DNA from: Guyanagaster necrorhizus
Lineage: Eukaryota; Basidiomycota; Agaricomycetes; Agaricales; Physalacriaceae
Direction: 5' to 3'
Assembly (NCBI RefSeq): GCF_019112545.1
Contig: NW_025064897.1
Span: 367,336 to 431,335, forward strand
Length of the DNA stretch: 64,000 bases
In this document: positions 12,601 through 23,440 of the stretch, one piece after another
Layout of the letters: every line of letters starts with the position of its first letter
Position numbering within the stretch: position 1 is the first letter of the stretch
Made by a program: the position numbers and the translations under genes
The notes under the pieces: generated by a model
Databases searched by the model: none
Told to the model about the DNA's origin: nothing
What the model saw: only the letters and a program-made list of their open reading frames with translations

Positions 12601-15002
12601 CAGCAGCTCTAAGACTATTTTTGGTGGCCAGGAATGAATGATAATATCTGATAGTGCCTAAAGACATGCTATGAGTGTCAACTAGAGTCCACAGAACATG
12701 TACACTTACCTCTGAAGATCTCCATGCCTGCAGGCCTGTTTCAGAAGTGCCATATTGACACTATGCACCTACTGAAGGCTTCCAGATATCAATACATCAT
12801 TCAAGAGAGGTATAGCCTCACTCACTGGTCTGAGTTCCAGATACTTTGAGCAGAGACAGGTGAAATAGTCAGCCAATTCATTTTTGAAGAAATCTTATGT
12901 CATTGAGATGGTATTGCAGAGATCCTTGTCACAGATAATAGACCTCCAATGATTGCCACAGTGAAATATCTGGCTAAAACATACAGCATCCATCACATCC
13001 ACATTTTAGTCTACAACTCTCAAGCTAATGGCCTTGTCAAGGTTGCACACTGGCCTATCTGTGATGTGCTGAAGAAGCTGTGTGAAGGGAATGAACAAAC
13101 CTAGCCAAGTAAGGCTCACCTGGTCTTTTGGGCTGACCAAATCATAACATCTCACTGCATACACACTTCTCCCTTCTTTGCAGCCCATAGTGTCGAATCA
13201 CTCCTCCCATTTGACATCCTGCTCACAACATTCTTATTTCCTGAGATCATCAGAAAAGTATCCAAGTCTGAGCTGTTGTACATGTGTGCATGTCAACTTG
13301 AGAAATGAGATAAAGACTTGGCTAACCTTGAGCATCACATCATCAGAGCCAGATTCCAATTGATTAAGGACTTCCAGCAGTGATTTATGAACACAATCCA
13401 TGACTATGATGATATGCAGGCTACATGTCCAGCCTTATAATTTGCAAATTCTGCATAACACACTAGAATATGCTAGTAACTGAGGATCATTAGCCAGTAG
13501 AAGACTATGGCTGAGGCTCCGAGCTGATAGTCATGCTAGTCACCAATACTAAGTCCAAATTAGACTTTGTAAAAATAACATGGCCTAAAGATAAAAATCC
13601 TAAATCAGGTTTGAACTTAGTATTTTCTAAGGTGTGCAGAACTTTTCTAAGTCCAAGTTGGACTTAGAAATGGTATCTCAAATGGGGACAATTCTATATG
13701 CCACTAAGACAAGTATATTCTAAGACAGCTAGAGGTATAATACTATAGCCAGTTGTAGAGTATTGAGTAGAGATAGCATCATCCAGGAGCAGTAAGAAGA
13801 GAGACCCAATGATCTATGACTAGCACTGTGAGTTTTGACTCAAATGCCTAAGTCCAAATTTCCTAGGTATCAGGTGACCTAAGAGACTTAGAATTGAGAG
13901 GAATAGAGTGGATAGGACCAGTTGACCAGGCCTGATTGATCAAGCTACTAAGAATAACTTAGAGGATTAAAACTTTGAGTAATAGGTACCCACAGGTACT
14001 GTAGGCTTAAAATAAAGCTGTGTGGTGGCTAGGTGGGTCTGGGCAAGCCTAGGAGAGCCCAGAAGTGCTGCCATTCCAGAATAATAGTGTGATTCTACTT
14101 TAAACAGGAGAAATATTATTTTGAATGCTTTATTTATAGATTCTGTATCTGTTGTTTATGTATAAAGGAAGGGAATGGGGGGGAAATAGGAAGCAAGCGA
14201 CCCACCCCTGCATTCAGGCCTTCTAGCCCACTGTAGCTAGTCTCTGGAACAACAGATTTTGAGTTCTGCTTCGACTTAGTGATTTATTTAAGTTGCTTTG
14301 TCACTTAGAGAGGATTGGATTGGAATAATAACTGTATTTTGGGTTTCAGATTAATTTGGGTTCCAAACTATAAGGGTTTCAGCATCAGAATACAAGTTCT
14401 TCAGTTTTGAGGGCTGCTAGCCAGCCAAGAGTGCAGCTAGTCAAGCCTAAGTGCTTGATAGACTTAGTATTTGAGTTTTAGAGTTCATTGGGTTTCAGAA
14501 TATTCTAAGTTGATTTGGAGCATAATTTGGTGTTGATTCTAAGTCCTAATTATACTTAAACATTGCTATAAACTACTCTCATGAGTATTGCATCTTTGAA
14601 AGCAAGATAGAGTTGAATAACTGTCTTTATTGACTGTTTCTCTGATTTTACTTAAGACTGCAAGAGTGCTTCTATTGTACTCGAAACAACTGACCTCGAC
14701 TGTATTTGGTGATTGTGTATTGAGTGGTTAGGTGTTGGTGTTTGAGAGTTCATTCCTCATTCACCTCTCTTAGTCACTTAGCTATTACTAAGCACATCAA
14801 CAACTTCAAGCTCAGTGCTCTAGTCCTTGTTCTTAACAAGAAAATCAAAGTCAACACCAACAGGAAGTTTTGTCTTCACTATCTTGGTCTTATGGTTGTA
14901 GTCCAGTGCACCCAAGGAGGAGCATGCTATCTTGCAGAGCTGGATGGCACAGTACTTCAGCTTAAATTTGCAGCTTTTTGGCTTGTACTCTATTATGTGA
15001 GG
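9618..15002 (+). pseudogene. Element D pol: protease, RT, RNase H, integrase
   Basis: Decayed Pol. Protease about 10041-10440, with ALLDEGSKIVVI at its active site near 10195 and PYHILLGHLWQ near 10400. RT about 10780-11700; the YxDD-equivalent box at 11257-11268 reads FIDN, so the second catalytic Asp is lost. RNase H about 11720-12150. Integrase HHCC zinc region about 12480-12690, core about 12740-13380 (HIDTMHL, LVTDNRPP). The integrase C-terminal segment resumes at about 14796-15002 (AELDGTVLQLKFAAF) after a foreign block at about 13409-14790. Frameshifts lie between protease and RT. No function is expected. Confidence 0.85.
13409..14790. other. Unidentified 1.4-kb insertion inside the element D integrase
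   Basis: The integrase reading is lost after NTIHDYD (13408) and recovered at NFKLSALVLV (about 14796). In between no conserved domain is seen. Notable features are repeated CTAAGTCCAA half-sites at 13549, 13647 and 13848 (a variant at 14539), including a 21-nt near-perfect palindrome at 13647-13667; a G-run near 14178; and a stretch from 14100 to 14230 with a TATA-like TATTTATAG and GTATAAAGG. It could be a solo LTR of another family or a non-autonomous element. Its exact edges and any target duplication are not clear. Confidence 0.5.
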
Positions 15003-15135
15003 TTGAAGAATGAGTTCAAGGTCACTGAGTTCATGGACATGTCACACTTTATGGGACTTTTTGATGATGATATCAACAACACATGATACAATGTACATTT
15101 TGGCTCAGAGGCTGAAAATTGAAGTTTGTATGGGA

Positions 15136-15421
15136 TGTAGAGAATTCACCTGCTCTAGACTATTTCTTTAACCATTTCCTTTGTTACCTTATCTTGCTTT
15201 TACCTTTCTTTGTCTATACAGTGTTTACTTGTCACCCTTAGTTAGCCTCCCTCTTTCTTTCAATATTTTACATTGTCTTTGCCAGTTACCTTTGTCTTAT
15301 TACATGCCACTCTACAAATAGTATAAGTATGTAGCTACTTGGTACCAATGGAATCCATCTCCCCCATCTTCTCTGGTGTCTATCTGGATCTTAAAGTGTA
15401 ATAGCCAAGCCTTTATCTGCA
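15136..15421 (+). repeat. 3' LTR of element D
   Basis: 286 bp, TGTAGAGAATTC to TATCTGCA, same length as the 5' copy and differing mainly by transitions. Followed by the CCTC duplication at 15422-15425 and then by B gag sequence. Confidence 0.9.
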
Positions 15422-15425
15422 CCTC

Positions 15426-16950
15426 TAACCTATAGGAGTCTTTGTTTCCAGCCTTGTCATTTCTGGTCTCACTGGTCTCCTTGTCCTTGCTGTCCTTGAC
15501 AAGGAAGCTCTCTGGCTGGTCATAAATAGACTGGGCAGAGGCTTTGACAGTTGCCAGCAAAGTGGTTGTTGATTCAGATACTTAGTCTGGCTTCAGAGAA
15601 GGTGGTTCAAGGAGGAGACTGATCAACAGATCAACCAGCCCTGATGGTAATATCATATCAGCTCCTGCTGTATGTTCTTTGCTCTTCCAGTTCTCAGCAA
15701 TAAATGCAGAAGTTTCTGTAATATCAAGGATTGAGAAAGAGTGCTGCAACTCTTTCATCCAGAAATCTCCAGAGGCTGTGGTCAGAGATGTGAGCATTCC
15801 TGGGGACTCAAAGCCTATAGACATTGAGTATGGATTTGGCATGAGAGAGAATGGTGTTAGTATTGGCAATGCTGTCAGTTCAGAGATAGAGAGAATATGC
15901 AGTATGCTGAGCAGCTTCACTAGCAGTGACCACTTTGGCTGATTCTGCCTAGGGGTCAGTTTCACTTCATGTGGAGGTACTAGGCTCTCTGAAAGGAGAG
16001 TCCAGTATTCCAAGACCATATCAAATTGGAGAAGCAGATCTCTAAGTGGTGGCTTCACAGAGATGTCGCTCTCATCACTACTGTTAATTGCATCTTTCTT
16101 CTTTGTTTTGAGCAAAAGCTCAATTGGCTGCCTTTATCAGGGAGGTGGTGAGAATACTAGTGGTCTGTCTGTGCATATTAATAATTTAGGGTCTGTCTCT
16201 TAGAGTAAGCTGAGCATAAAGCCTTCTGCTCTTATTGATCTTAGCTGTAAGTTGATCTTCTCAGGGCTCATGCAGCTCTTTGACATTTAATCAGAGGTCA
16301 GTGGCCCTATAACTACTATAGTTGATGTAGACTGACAAGATGAGACTTTCTGCTAGTGTGGCATAGAGTGAGTTGTGTCTTGAGTTTAACAAAACACTTC
16401 AAAGTCTTAAAGTCACCTTAGGAGCATCAAGAGAGTCCTGAGCATGATCTCTAATGCCAGGCTCTCTTAGGGTGGTAGAAGAGTTAGAAAATAGTGAGTC
16501 ATTAAAGAAGTCTATAAGGAGATCCTTATCTTTGTGATTAAAAATAGAGGATGGGATTCATGGGTTCTAGAATCCTATGAGGCAATGATTACTATCTCAG
16601 CTGTTTGGTCATCAGAGTTGAGAGGGGTATTTGTATCTTTTTTTCTTCTGAAAGTTCTCTGAATATGAGCTGCTAGATTTAGCTTTGGATACAAGTCCAT
16701 TCAGAGGCTGGAAGGAGACTCAGGTAGAGATGGAGATATTATAGAATGAGAGATCAGATGTAATGTTTCAAAGAATTTATTGAATCTGCTAGAATGCTTA
16801 ATAGTGCCTGATTATCTAAGCTGTTACTGATTGTTGTCTGTAGTGAAGTTGAATGAGTGCTAATAAGCCTAGAAGTGTTCTAATAATGGAAGCTAAAAGC
16901 TTAAAGAAGTTGTCAGTAAAGTCAGAGATTGTGATAGATGATAGTGGCAT
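15426..16950 (-). pseudogene. Element B gag, N-terminal extension
   Basis: N-terminal part of B Gag upstream of the D insertion. The start is the ATG whose complement is at 16948-16950, 58 nt from the LTR, the same spacing as in C, F and E. The first 40 residues contain FFKLLASI followed by a hydrophobic helix LLGLLALIQL, then QSVTA and an RHY motif, shared with C, E and F. The longest open stretch is 15582-16115. The rest is Ser/Glu/Asp/Pro-rich with no domain I recognise. Stops and frameshifts are present. See C gag for the least ambiguous copy. Confidence 0.75.
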
Positions 16951-16984
16951 TTGGTTTCTCTCATGCTATTGTGCATAGAAAAAG

Positions 16985-17007
16985 GGAAGCTCCAGCTTTG
17001 AGCTAAT
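16985..17007 (-). promoter_or_regulatory. Primer-binding site of element B (self-priming type)
   Basis: Directly beside the 5' LTR. The plus strand reads CCAGCTTTGAGCTAA at 16992-17006, which equals the family's LTR leader in RNA sense, so the genomic RNA can pair its own 5' end with this site. In this copy the LTR segment (plus-strand 17162-17177, CTTGAAGCTGG core) has since diverged by a few transitions. No tRNA-like TGG start is present. Confidence 0.75.
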
Positions 17008-17452
17008 TGTTAAGTCTAAGCAACATGTGACTTAAATATGTGATAAATAGGAGCTGTATCACCTTCATACAGTCACTCCTAAGTTTACTGTTTGTGTTTG
17101 TATAGCACTATATCTCAAGGCTAATACAAGTTAGCTTAAGATAGAATGGTAGAATGTAAACTTCAGCTTGAAGCTGGAGTTATACCAGCAAAAGCTATTC
17201 TACTTATATACAGTTTGTACTTAATGATATAAATATTACTACTAATTGTGTCTTTTATGGCTTTTGTACTCTGTATTCTTGAGTGTCATTATTATCTACA
17301 AAAGTCTTATTGTGCATTGTCAGGCAATACTGTTGCATCAAAAGACAATAACCAACTGGGGTTGTTGTGATGACTAAGCCAGTCCCACAGTCTTAAACAC
17401 TGGTCTAGCACTCTGACTAAGCATAAATAGAGATTAATATAAAGAAAAAGAG
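17008..17452 (-). repeat. 5' LTR of element B, first part
   Basis: Starts TGTTAAGTC and matches the 1702-2162 LTR throughout, including the reverse complement of TGTATATAAG near 17205-17214. Interrupted by element A at 17453; 17448-17452 (AAGAG) is the left copy of A's target duplication. Confidence 0.9.
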
Positions 17453-17950
17453 TATTAGGAACATGCCAATCGAGTGGGCTTGAGTGCATGCACAGAGTCC
17501 AGCAGAGTGTGTGGGTGTCGATGAAGCTATTAGCAACATCACCCTTGAGTCAGAGCCCAAGGATCTGGATGGATGGAACAGAGTTCCATCAGAGAAGTGA
17601 ACAGGAATATCCTTCAGAGTGGAATCTGATGGATGAGATAGGAAGGAGTTGAAGTGAGTGCAAAGTGTAGATGGCTTATCCAAGTTGATATTTGAACTGA
17701 GTAGTTACAATGATGTACATGGCTTTATATACTAATGGTAGCTAATTCCAAGTTGGGTTCCATTGGGTTCTGGTGTCAGTATTCGCTACTGAGTTCGGAG
17801 TCTAGATATTACAATGTGAAATACAGATATGAAATGATAATGGTGAAATGAAATTAGTAGGTAATGGGAAGCAGCCAGAGTCTGGTGGATAGTGTGATTG
17901 GATTTATGGTTGGTTGAGATGACATGGAGGCTGGCAGCATGCATGTAATA
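17453..17950 (-). repeat. 3' LTR of element A
   Basis: 498 bp, TATTAGGA to GTAATA on the plus strand (originally TGTTA..TAACA). On its inner side 17953-17966 holds the minus-strand polypurine tract CTAAGGGGGGGAT. Confidence 0.95.
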
Positions 17951-18031
17951 GTATCCCCCCCTTAGCATTCTTGCCCTCAAGAGCACAGATCCCGATGGTC
18001 AGTGGGGCCACATGGAAAATTGTTGGTGGCC

Positions 18032-19390
18032 ATGGGAGTTTTGCAGCTTGAACTGAAACCACCATCTTTGCCTATGTCATCGCTCACCACATATCATCGC
18101 TCATGCACTCCCAAGCCTCTGGTGAGAGGGTCCACCCCTGATGGCCCTGAAGAGGCCAAGGAATTGTTTTATCTGGAATGGTGAACTGTGAAGAAAGAAT
18201 ATGTGGAAGCTGTAGAGAGCCATTTAGAATGGCAAGGGGAGCAGGAGCAGGAGGAGAGGGCTCAGGCAGACTGTGTGGCCCAGGAGTCATGGAAAAAGGA
18301 GCAGAGGGAGGAATTGGAGAGGAAGAGAGAGGAGATTTGGCAGGCCATGAAGAGGTGGATGAAGGAGGCAGAGGAGGCATTGAGAGAGGCAGCTCAGAGA
18401 GAGGCTGAGGAGAGAAAGGCTGTGGAGGCAGCAGCAAGGGCTGAAACTGAGGAGGTAGAGCCAGAGAGGATGGTTATGGAGGATGGGTTGCAAATGACCC
18501 CCATAGAGGCTGTTGATTTCTGGCTTTGTCAAGTGTTGGCAGAATGGTTTGATCCTAGCCCTGGTCTTCACTTCAAGAAGGTGGCTTGCCCTGTGTCTCC
18601 AGAGTCCAATGATGAGCAGAACAAGGGGACTGAGGGGGACAATGAGTCTGAGAAATCTGAGGGGACTCTGGAGAGGAGGAAGAGGGTGCAGGAGGGGAAG
18701 AGAAGGGCAGTGGGTCCGGCGGAGAAAGGCCGTGAACATAAGTTCAGGTCGAGGAGTGTAGTGGATAGTAGTGAGACAGAGGTGGTTGTTAGCCCCAAAA
18801 AGTGGGTGAAGTTGAAAGTGGCAGAACCAGCAGAGGGTGAAGAATTGTTGGATGGTGAAAGTAAGTGTCTTGGTTTTCTTTCCTGGCTTAACTTAGCTTT
18901 TGTTTTCAGGGAGTTGTGTGCATTGTCGTCAAGATGGCACATGGTGTTATGCACAACTAGTAACCAAAGGTGCCAGTTGAGGGTGGACTTGCTCTCACTG
19001 CAAGGTCAAGAAAACCACCTGTTTGTTCAATAAGAGCATCACCACAAGTGAGGTGATCAGCAGTGTGGAGGTCTCCACCGGTCTCCACCAACTTTCAAAA
19101 TTGATATGCAAGTTGATGCGTCACATAGATGAGTTGGTGGACAAGATGGCAGATATTTGTGGTACTGTGGCAGATCTTTAAAATGACTATGGTTCTGATG
19201 ATATGTCATCTCCTTCAGAGCTGTTTTCAGAGTTCAAGGTGGAGGCCTGGAAAAAGGCCTGACTGATTTTCAAAGATGAGAGGGATCAGGAGGTGATGTT
19301 GAAGGGGCTGGATGAGGATATAGAGGAGTTGAAGGAGCAGGGGGAGAGTTCGGGTTCTGATGCAGGCCCATTGAGTTCCACTTTTTTGTA
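18032..19390 (+). pseudogene. Antisense gene of element A: coiled-coil protein with Zn2Cys6-like cluster
   Basis: Lies between the chromodomain and the 3' LTR of element A, on the opposite strand to gag-pol. Start uncertain: ATG 18032 is in frame, and the frame is open from 18002. Exon 1 (to 18860) encodes an Arg/Glu-rich coiled coil (about 18188-18470, e.g. REELERKREEIWQAMKRW), then IEAVDFWLCQVLAEWF, then a charged tail. A GT-AG intron (18861-18909) joins to exon 2 through a split AGG codon. Exon 2 has CVHCRQDGTWC and, 14 residues on, CSHCKVKKTTC, i.e. two C-x2-C-x6-C blocks, the spacing of fungal Zn2Cys6 DNA-binding clusters, then an acidic tail ending at TAA 19388-19390. Four in-frame stops (18182, within the cluster linker, 19179, 19260 area) mark decay. 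The function is inferred only; it could be an element-borne regulator or a captured host gene. Confidence 0.65.
18861..18909 (+). other. Spliceosomal intron in the antisense gene of element A
   Basis: 49 nt: GTAAGT donor, CTTAAC branch-site match at about 18888-18893, TTTTCAG acceptor. Length and signals are typical of fungal introns. Removing it keeps the frame and places the first Cys of the cluster 3 codons after the junction. Confidence 0.8.
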
Positions 19391-19599
19391 AAATATTTGT
19401 ACAAAGTATATAGAAAAGAGCATTGGATGTTAGTAGTAGAGAAAGAAAATATAAATACAAGATTTTGATTTGAAAGTGTAAGAGTGATTGAAATAGTAGT
19501 AATTAGTGGTTAGAATTGAAATGGTAAGATGAGGCACTGGTGGTATCCAGAGTAGCATTATATTAGGAATAGGATGTTTGAATGACTTTGGACAAGGGT

Positions 19600-22500
19600 T
19601 CTAGTTTGCCTGGATATCAGTGATGAAATTCTTCAATGAATTCATCAGCAGAGAACTCGGAGGCTGGTAACTAAGCAAATTTTTCATTGGTACCTTTGTA
19701 TCTTAGCCACTGGAGTTTGTACAATAGTGGGCAGTGGAACCAGCAGTCCAGTTTAGAGTTGAGAATTTGGGCTATTTTGAAATGTTCTTCTCTGTTGACT
19801 TTGACTAGAGGTGGTGGTGGTTGGATTCGGTTAGGAATAGTGTTTTCTTCTATAGGTTCCAATTGTGACATATGGAAGACAGGGTGAATGGACCAGAGAT
19901 CCAGTGGAAGCCTCAGGATAAAGGAGTGGATACCAGGTTGGACTATAATTTTGAAAGGACCAAGGTATTTTTCTGAAAATTTTCTGGTTGGATAGGTGGT
20001 TTTGATATGTTTGGAGCTGAGGTAGGTTTTGTCTCCCACTGTGAATGGAGGTGCCGGAATCTGATGCTTATCTGCTTGGATCTTGTAGTGAGACTGAGCT
20101 TCAGAAATTTCATCCTTCAGTAATTGATAAAGTTTGTCAAGGTTGACTGTGAAATCTCAGACCTAGGTGGAGGCGATGTCTCTTTCAGAGTGAATAGTAA
20201 TGTTGGGGTGATAACCCTTGTTGGCAAAAAATGAGGAAATTCTGGTGGACACATTAGGAGCATTGTTGTAGGCAAATTCAGCAATGGGTAGAAGGGTGTC
20301 CCAGTTGTCCTGTTGATAGGAGCAGTAGATATGGATGTACTGTTTCAGAGTTTGGTTTGCCTATTTGGTTTGTCCATCGGCCTCTGGATGGTAACTAGAG
20401 ATAAGGTGGAGCTCCATGTCAAGGGTCACAGCTAAGGTATGAGTAAATTGGGAGACAAATTCAGAGCCATGGTCAGATGTGATGTGACTGGATACCCCAT
20501 GTTTGGAGAATACATGGATAAAGAAAAGTTGGATGAGCTCCACAGAGTTAGTAATGCTATGAGTGAGAATGAAGATGGCTTGCTTGCTAGCTCAGTCTAT
20601 GACTACTAAGATGGTGGTGAATCCATTGGAGTCTGATAGTTGTTCAATGAAGTCCATGGAAATGGAATTCCATGGCTGTTTGAGAACTGGCAGAGATTTC
20701 AGTAACCCATAGGAGCAGTGTTTAAGTGCCTTATTGTGTCCACAAACTGTGCAGAACTTAACATAGTGTCAGACATATTTGTGCATCTTTGGCCAGGTAT
20801 AGTTCTACCAGACTAGTTCCAATGTCTGGTTTTGACTAAAGTGGCCTGCCAAGATATGGTCATGATTGTTCTATAGTATATGGAGATGGAGATCTCTGGA
20901 CTCTAGGATATAGATGCAGCCTTCAAAGTGGAGGATGTCTGATTCATCAATAGACTATTGAGAGGGGGAGGATTTCAAAGTGGCCTTAGCCTGGCAGAGG
21001 CCATCAGAGGATATAGAGTCAGAAGATTGTGCTTGTTTGATATCAATGTGGAGCTTGTCAATATCCATGATGGCACTGGCTCAGAGGGTAGGGCCTTCAA
21101 GGTAGGTTGCATGGAGTGATGCAGAAAGTTGTTCTTGGGTGAACATGGGTTGAAAGTTGTAGAGGTTGACTTGGGCATATTGGCTATCCCCCTCTTTAGG
21201 GTAGATGTCCCATTGTCTAGTGAGCACATCCAGTTTTCCACTAAGTTTTCCAGAGTGAAAATGTATTACTAGGTTGAACTGGGATAGGTATTCAGACCAG
21301 CAGACTTATCTGCAGGTTAGAATCTTAGTGGTGGTGAAGTATTCAAGGTTCTTGTGGTCTGTTATGACATTGATGGAGTCTACAGAGCCTTCAAGGTAGT
21401 GCTGCCAATGTTTAAAAGCTTCAAAAATAGCCAGGAGCTCCTTGTCATAGGTGTCATAGTTGAGCTCAGTATTGTGGAGGCTTCAGGAGTGGAATGCAAT
21501 TGGGTGAATTTCACCATCTTCAAGGTAGATAGAGAGGATAGCTGCAATAGTGTAATTGGAGACATCAGTTTTCACCACTATCTTTCGATCAGAGACTCAG
21601 TGAATAAGAATGGGAGCATGTATAAAGGCCTCTTTCAATTCATTGAAGGCAGCTAAATATTTGTCATCAAATTTCCATGGAGTTTCCTTGTGGGTGAGTC
21701 ATGTAAGGGGAATGATGATGTTGCTATATCCATATATGAAGCGATAGTAGAAGTTGGCAAAGCCAAGGAAGGATTGGATGTCTTTGACTTTTTGTGGCAC
21801 CAGCCAGTCAACAATGGCCTTAACTTTTTCTTCCAACATGCAAAGTCCTTCAGGTGATAGGATATAGCCTAAGTACTCCATGGAGTCCTGGTTAAACTCA
21901 CATTTGGAGCCCTTGCAGTAGAGTCCATTAGCTCTAAGCCTGTGTAGGACCTCTTGAACATGTTTCTGGTGATCTTCCAGATTGTTGGAATATATGAGGA
22001 TGTCATTGAGGTAGACCACTACTGATATGTCGAGCATATCAGAGAATATATCATTCACAAATCATTGGAATGCCATTGGAGCATTTGTGAGGCCAAAAGG
22101 CATGATATGCCATTTGAAAGAACTGTAACAGGTCTGGAAGGCTGTTTTCCATTCATCTCTCTTAGCTATGTGAATGAGATGGTAGATGTGCCTAAGGTCG
22201 AGCTTGGTGTAGATGCGCATGGAGCAGGCAGAGTCAAGAAGATCAGAAATGAGGGGAAGGAGGTAGTGATCTTTCTTGGAGATTTTGTTTAGGCTATGGT
22301 AGTCAATGCAAAGTCAGAGTTCACTGGTCTTTTTCTTGACAAATAGAACTTGAGCCCTGTGTGGAGAGTGGGATGGAGTAATGAACCCATTGTGCAGATT
22401 ATCATCAATAAACTCTTATAGGGCCTTGAGTTTAGATTCTGAGAGAGAATAAATGGGGCCAAACAGTGGAGATGTTCCTTTCTCAAAGTTGATTTTGAGA

Positions 22501-23440
22501 TCATACAGCTTGTGTTTGGGTAGCTTTTCAGAGAGGGTATTGCTGAAGATGTCTGCAAAATCATGATACTCTACTGGCACTGATGAAAGATCTGCTGGTT
22601 CTGCGGATGCAGCTTTAGCTCCAATATTAGGCAAGGAAGGCTGCAGTGTGAACTGCTGAGTGCTTTCTTCTGCACTGGCTTGGACAAATGCAGCAGTGGA
22701 TATGATGGAGATCTTTGGGTGTGCTTTCATAGTAAAAGACTCTGAGAGAGGATAGGAGTAGATGGGTTCATATGGAAACAGAGTCCACCAGTTACCTGGA
22801 GTCAATTTAGGATGGGGTGAAGCCCTGGGAGTTGGACTGATAGAGTCCAGTGGGCATGAAAGTCCTGGATTTGAGCTGGGAGGCTTGAAGAGAGGTGAAC
22901 TGTTGTCCTGTGGGCATAGAAGTCTCTGGGATGCAGTGGGAGCCACAGAATTAGTTGAAGTGAGATCTTGGTAGCTTGAGCAGAAAATGATACTGTTCTC
23001 AGCCCAGTCAATCAGTAGATTGTAGCAGGAGAGCCAGTTGTATCCTAGGACAAGATTGCAAGATGAATCCAGAGAAGTGACATAGAAGTTGATGGAGAAG
23101 GTGTCTCCAGATGGAAAACAGATGGGGATGGTTGTGACTTGAGATATATGGCTCCTGATAGAACCATCAAATAATTGAAGTTGCATACTAGGGATGGTTT
23201 TAATGGGAATTTTATTGGCAGCTACATACTTAGTGTCAACAAAGCAGTGGCTAGAGCCAGAATCAATAAGGGCAAGAAAATGTAGGATAATACAAGTTGG
23301 AGAACCATTGGGTTCCATAGTAGTCAGTAATTCTGCTGAAAGGGGAATGTGGAAGGAGTGGTTGGAAAGAGATGTTGCATTGAGAGTGATGACCTCTGGT
23401 GTGTGAATAGAGTCAACACAACCCTGAACTCACACAGAGG
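19600..23440 (-). pseudogene. Element A pol: protease, RT, RNase H, integrase, chromodomain
   Basis: Long open stretches remain (22416-23318, 300 codons). Protease has LALIDSGSSHCFVD near 23270-23235 and LGYNWL near 23030. RT spans about 21700-22560, starting with YHDFADIF; its catalytic box at 22002-22013 reads YLND, so the first active-site Asp is Asn. RNase H is about 21000-21690. Integrase is about 20100-20960 with SDHGSEFVS and YHPEADGQTK near 20370-20480. A GPF-type segment and the chromodomain are at about 19640-20039 (EEHFKIAQILNSK, LQWLRYKG). Stops occur every 60-100 codons, fewer than in the other elements. Inactive. Confidence 0.9.

Larger units (their letters stand above)
7775..15421 (+). 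mobile_element. Element D: Ty3/gypsy retrotransposon inserted in B gag
   Basis: Complete plus-strand LTR retrotransposon with two 286-bp LTRs (7775-8060, 15136-15421) and a 4-bp flanking duplication CCTC (7771-7774 and 15422-15425). The opposite orientation and different LTR, Gag and integrase show it belongs to a different gypsy lineage from B. It carries gag, protease, RT, RNase H and integrase, with a foreign 1.4-kb block inside the 3' end of pol. Elements with this integrase style are, as far as I recall, common in Agaricomycete genomes. No chromodomain was seen. All frames are broken. Confidence 0.9.

Noticed and set aside
14724..15086. A 120-codon open plus-strand frame that could be taken for an independent small gene
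   Set aside because: Its middle reads as the integrase C-terminal segment of element D (AELDGTVLQLKFAAF); the rest belongs to the unidentified insert, so it is not a gene by itself.
15679..15942. Plus-strand open frame of 87 codons inside element B
   Set aside because: Lies opposite the Gag extension that is conserved with C and F on the minus strand.
18084..18739. Two long minus-strand open frames (Pro/Ser/Leu-rich) opposite the antisense gene
   Set aside because: They are the complement of the Glu/Lys/Arg-rich coiled coil. Purine-rich coding sequence gives open low-complexity frames on the other strand, and no domain is seen.
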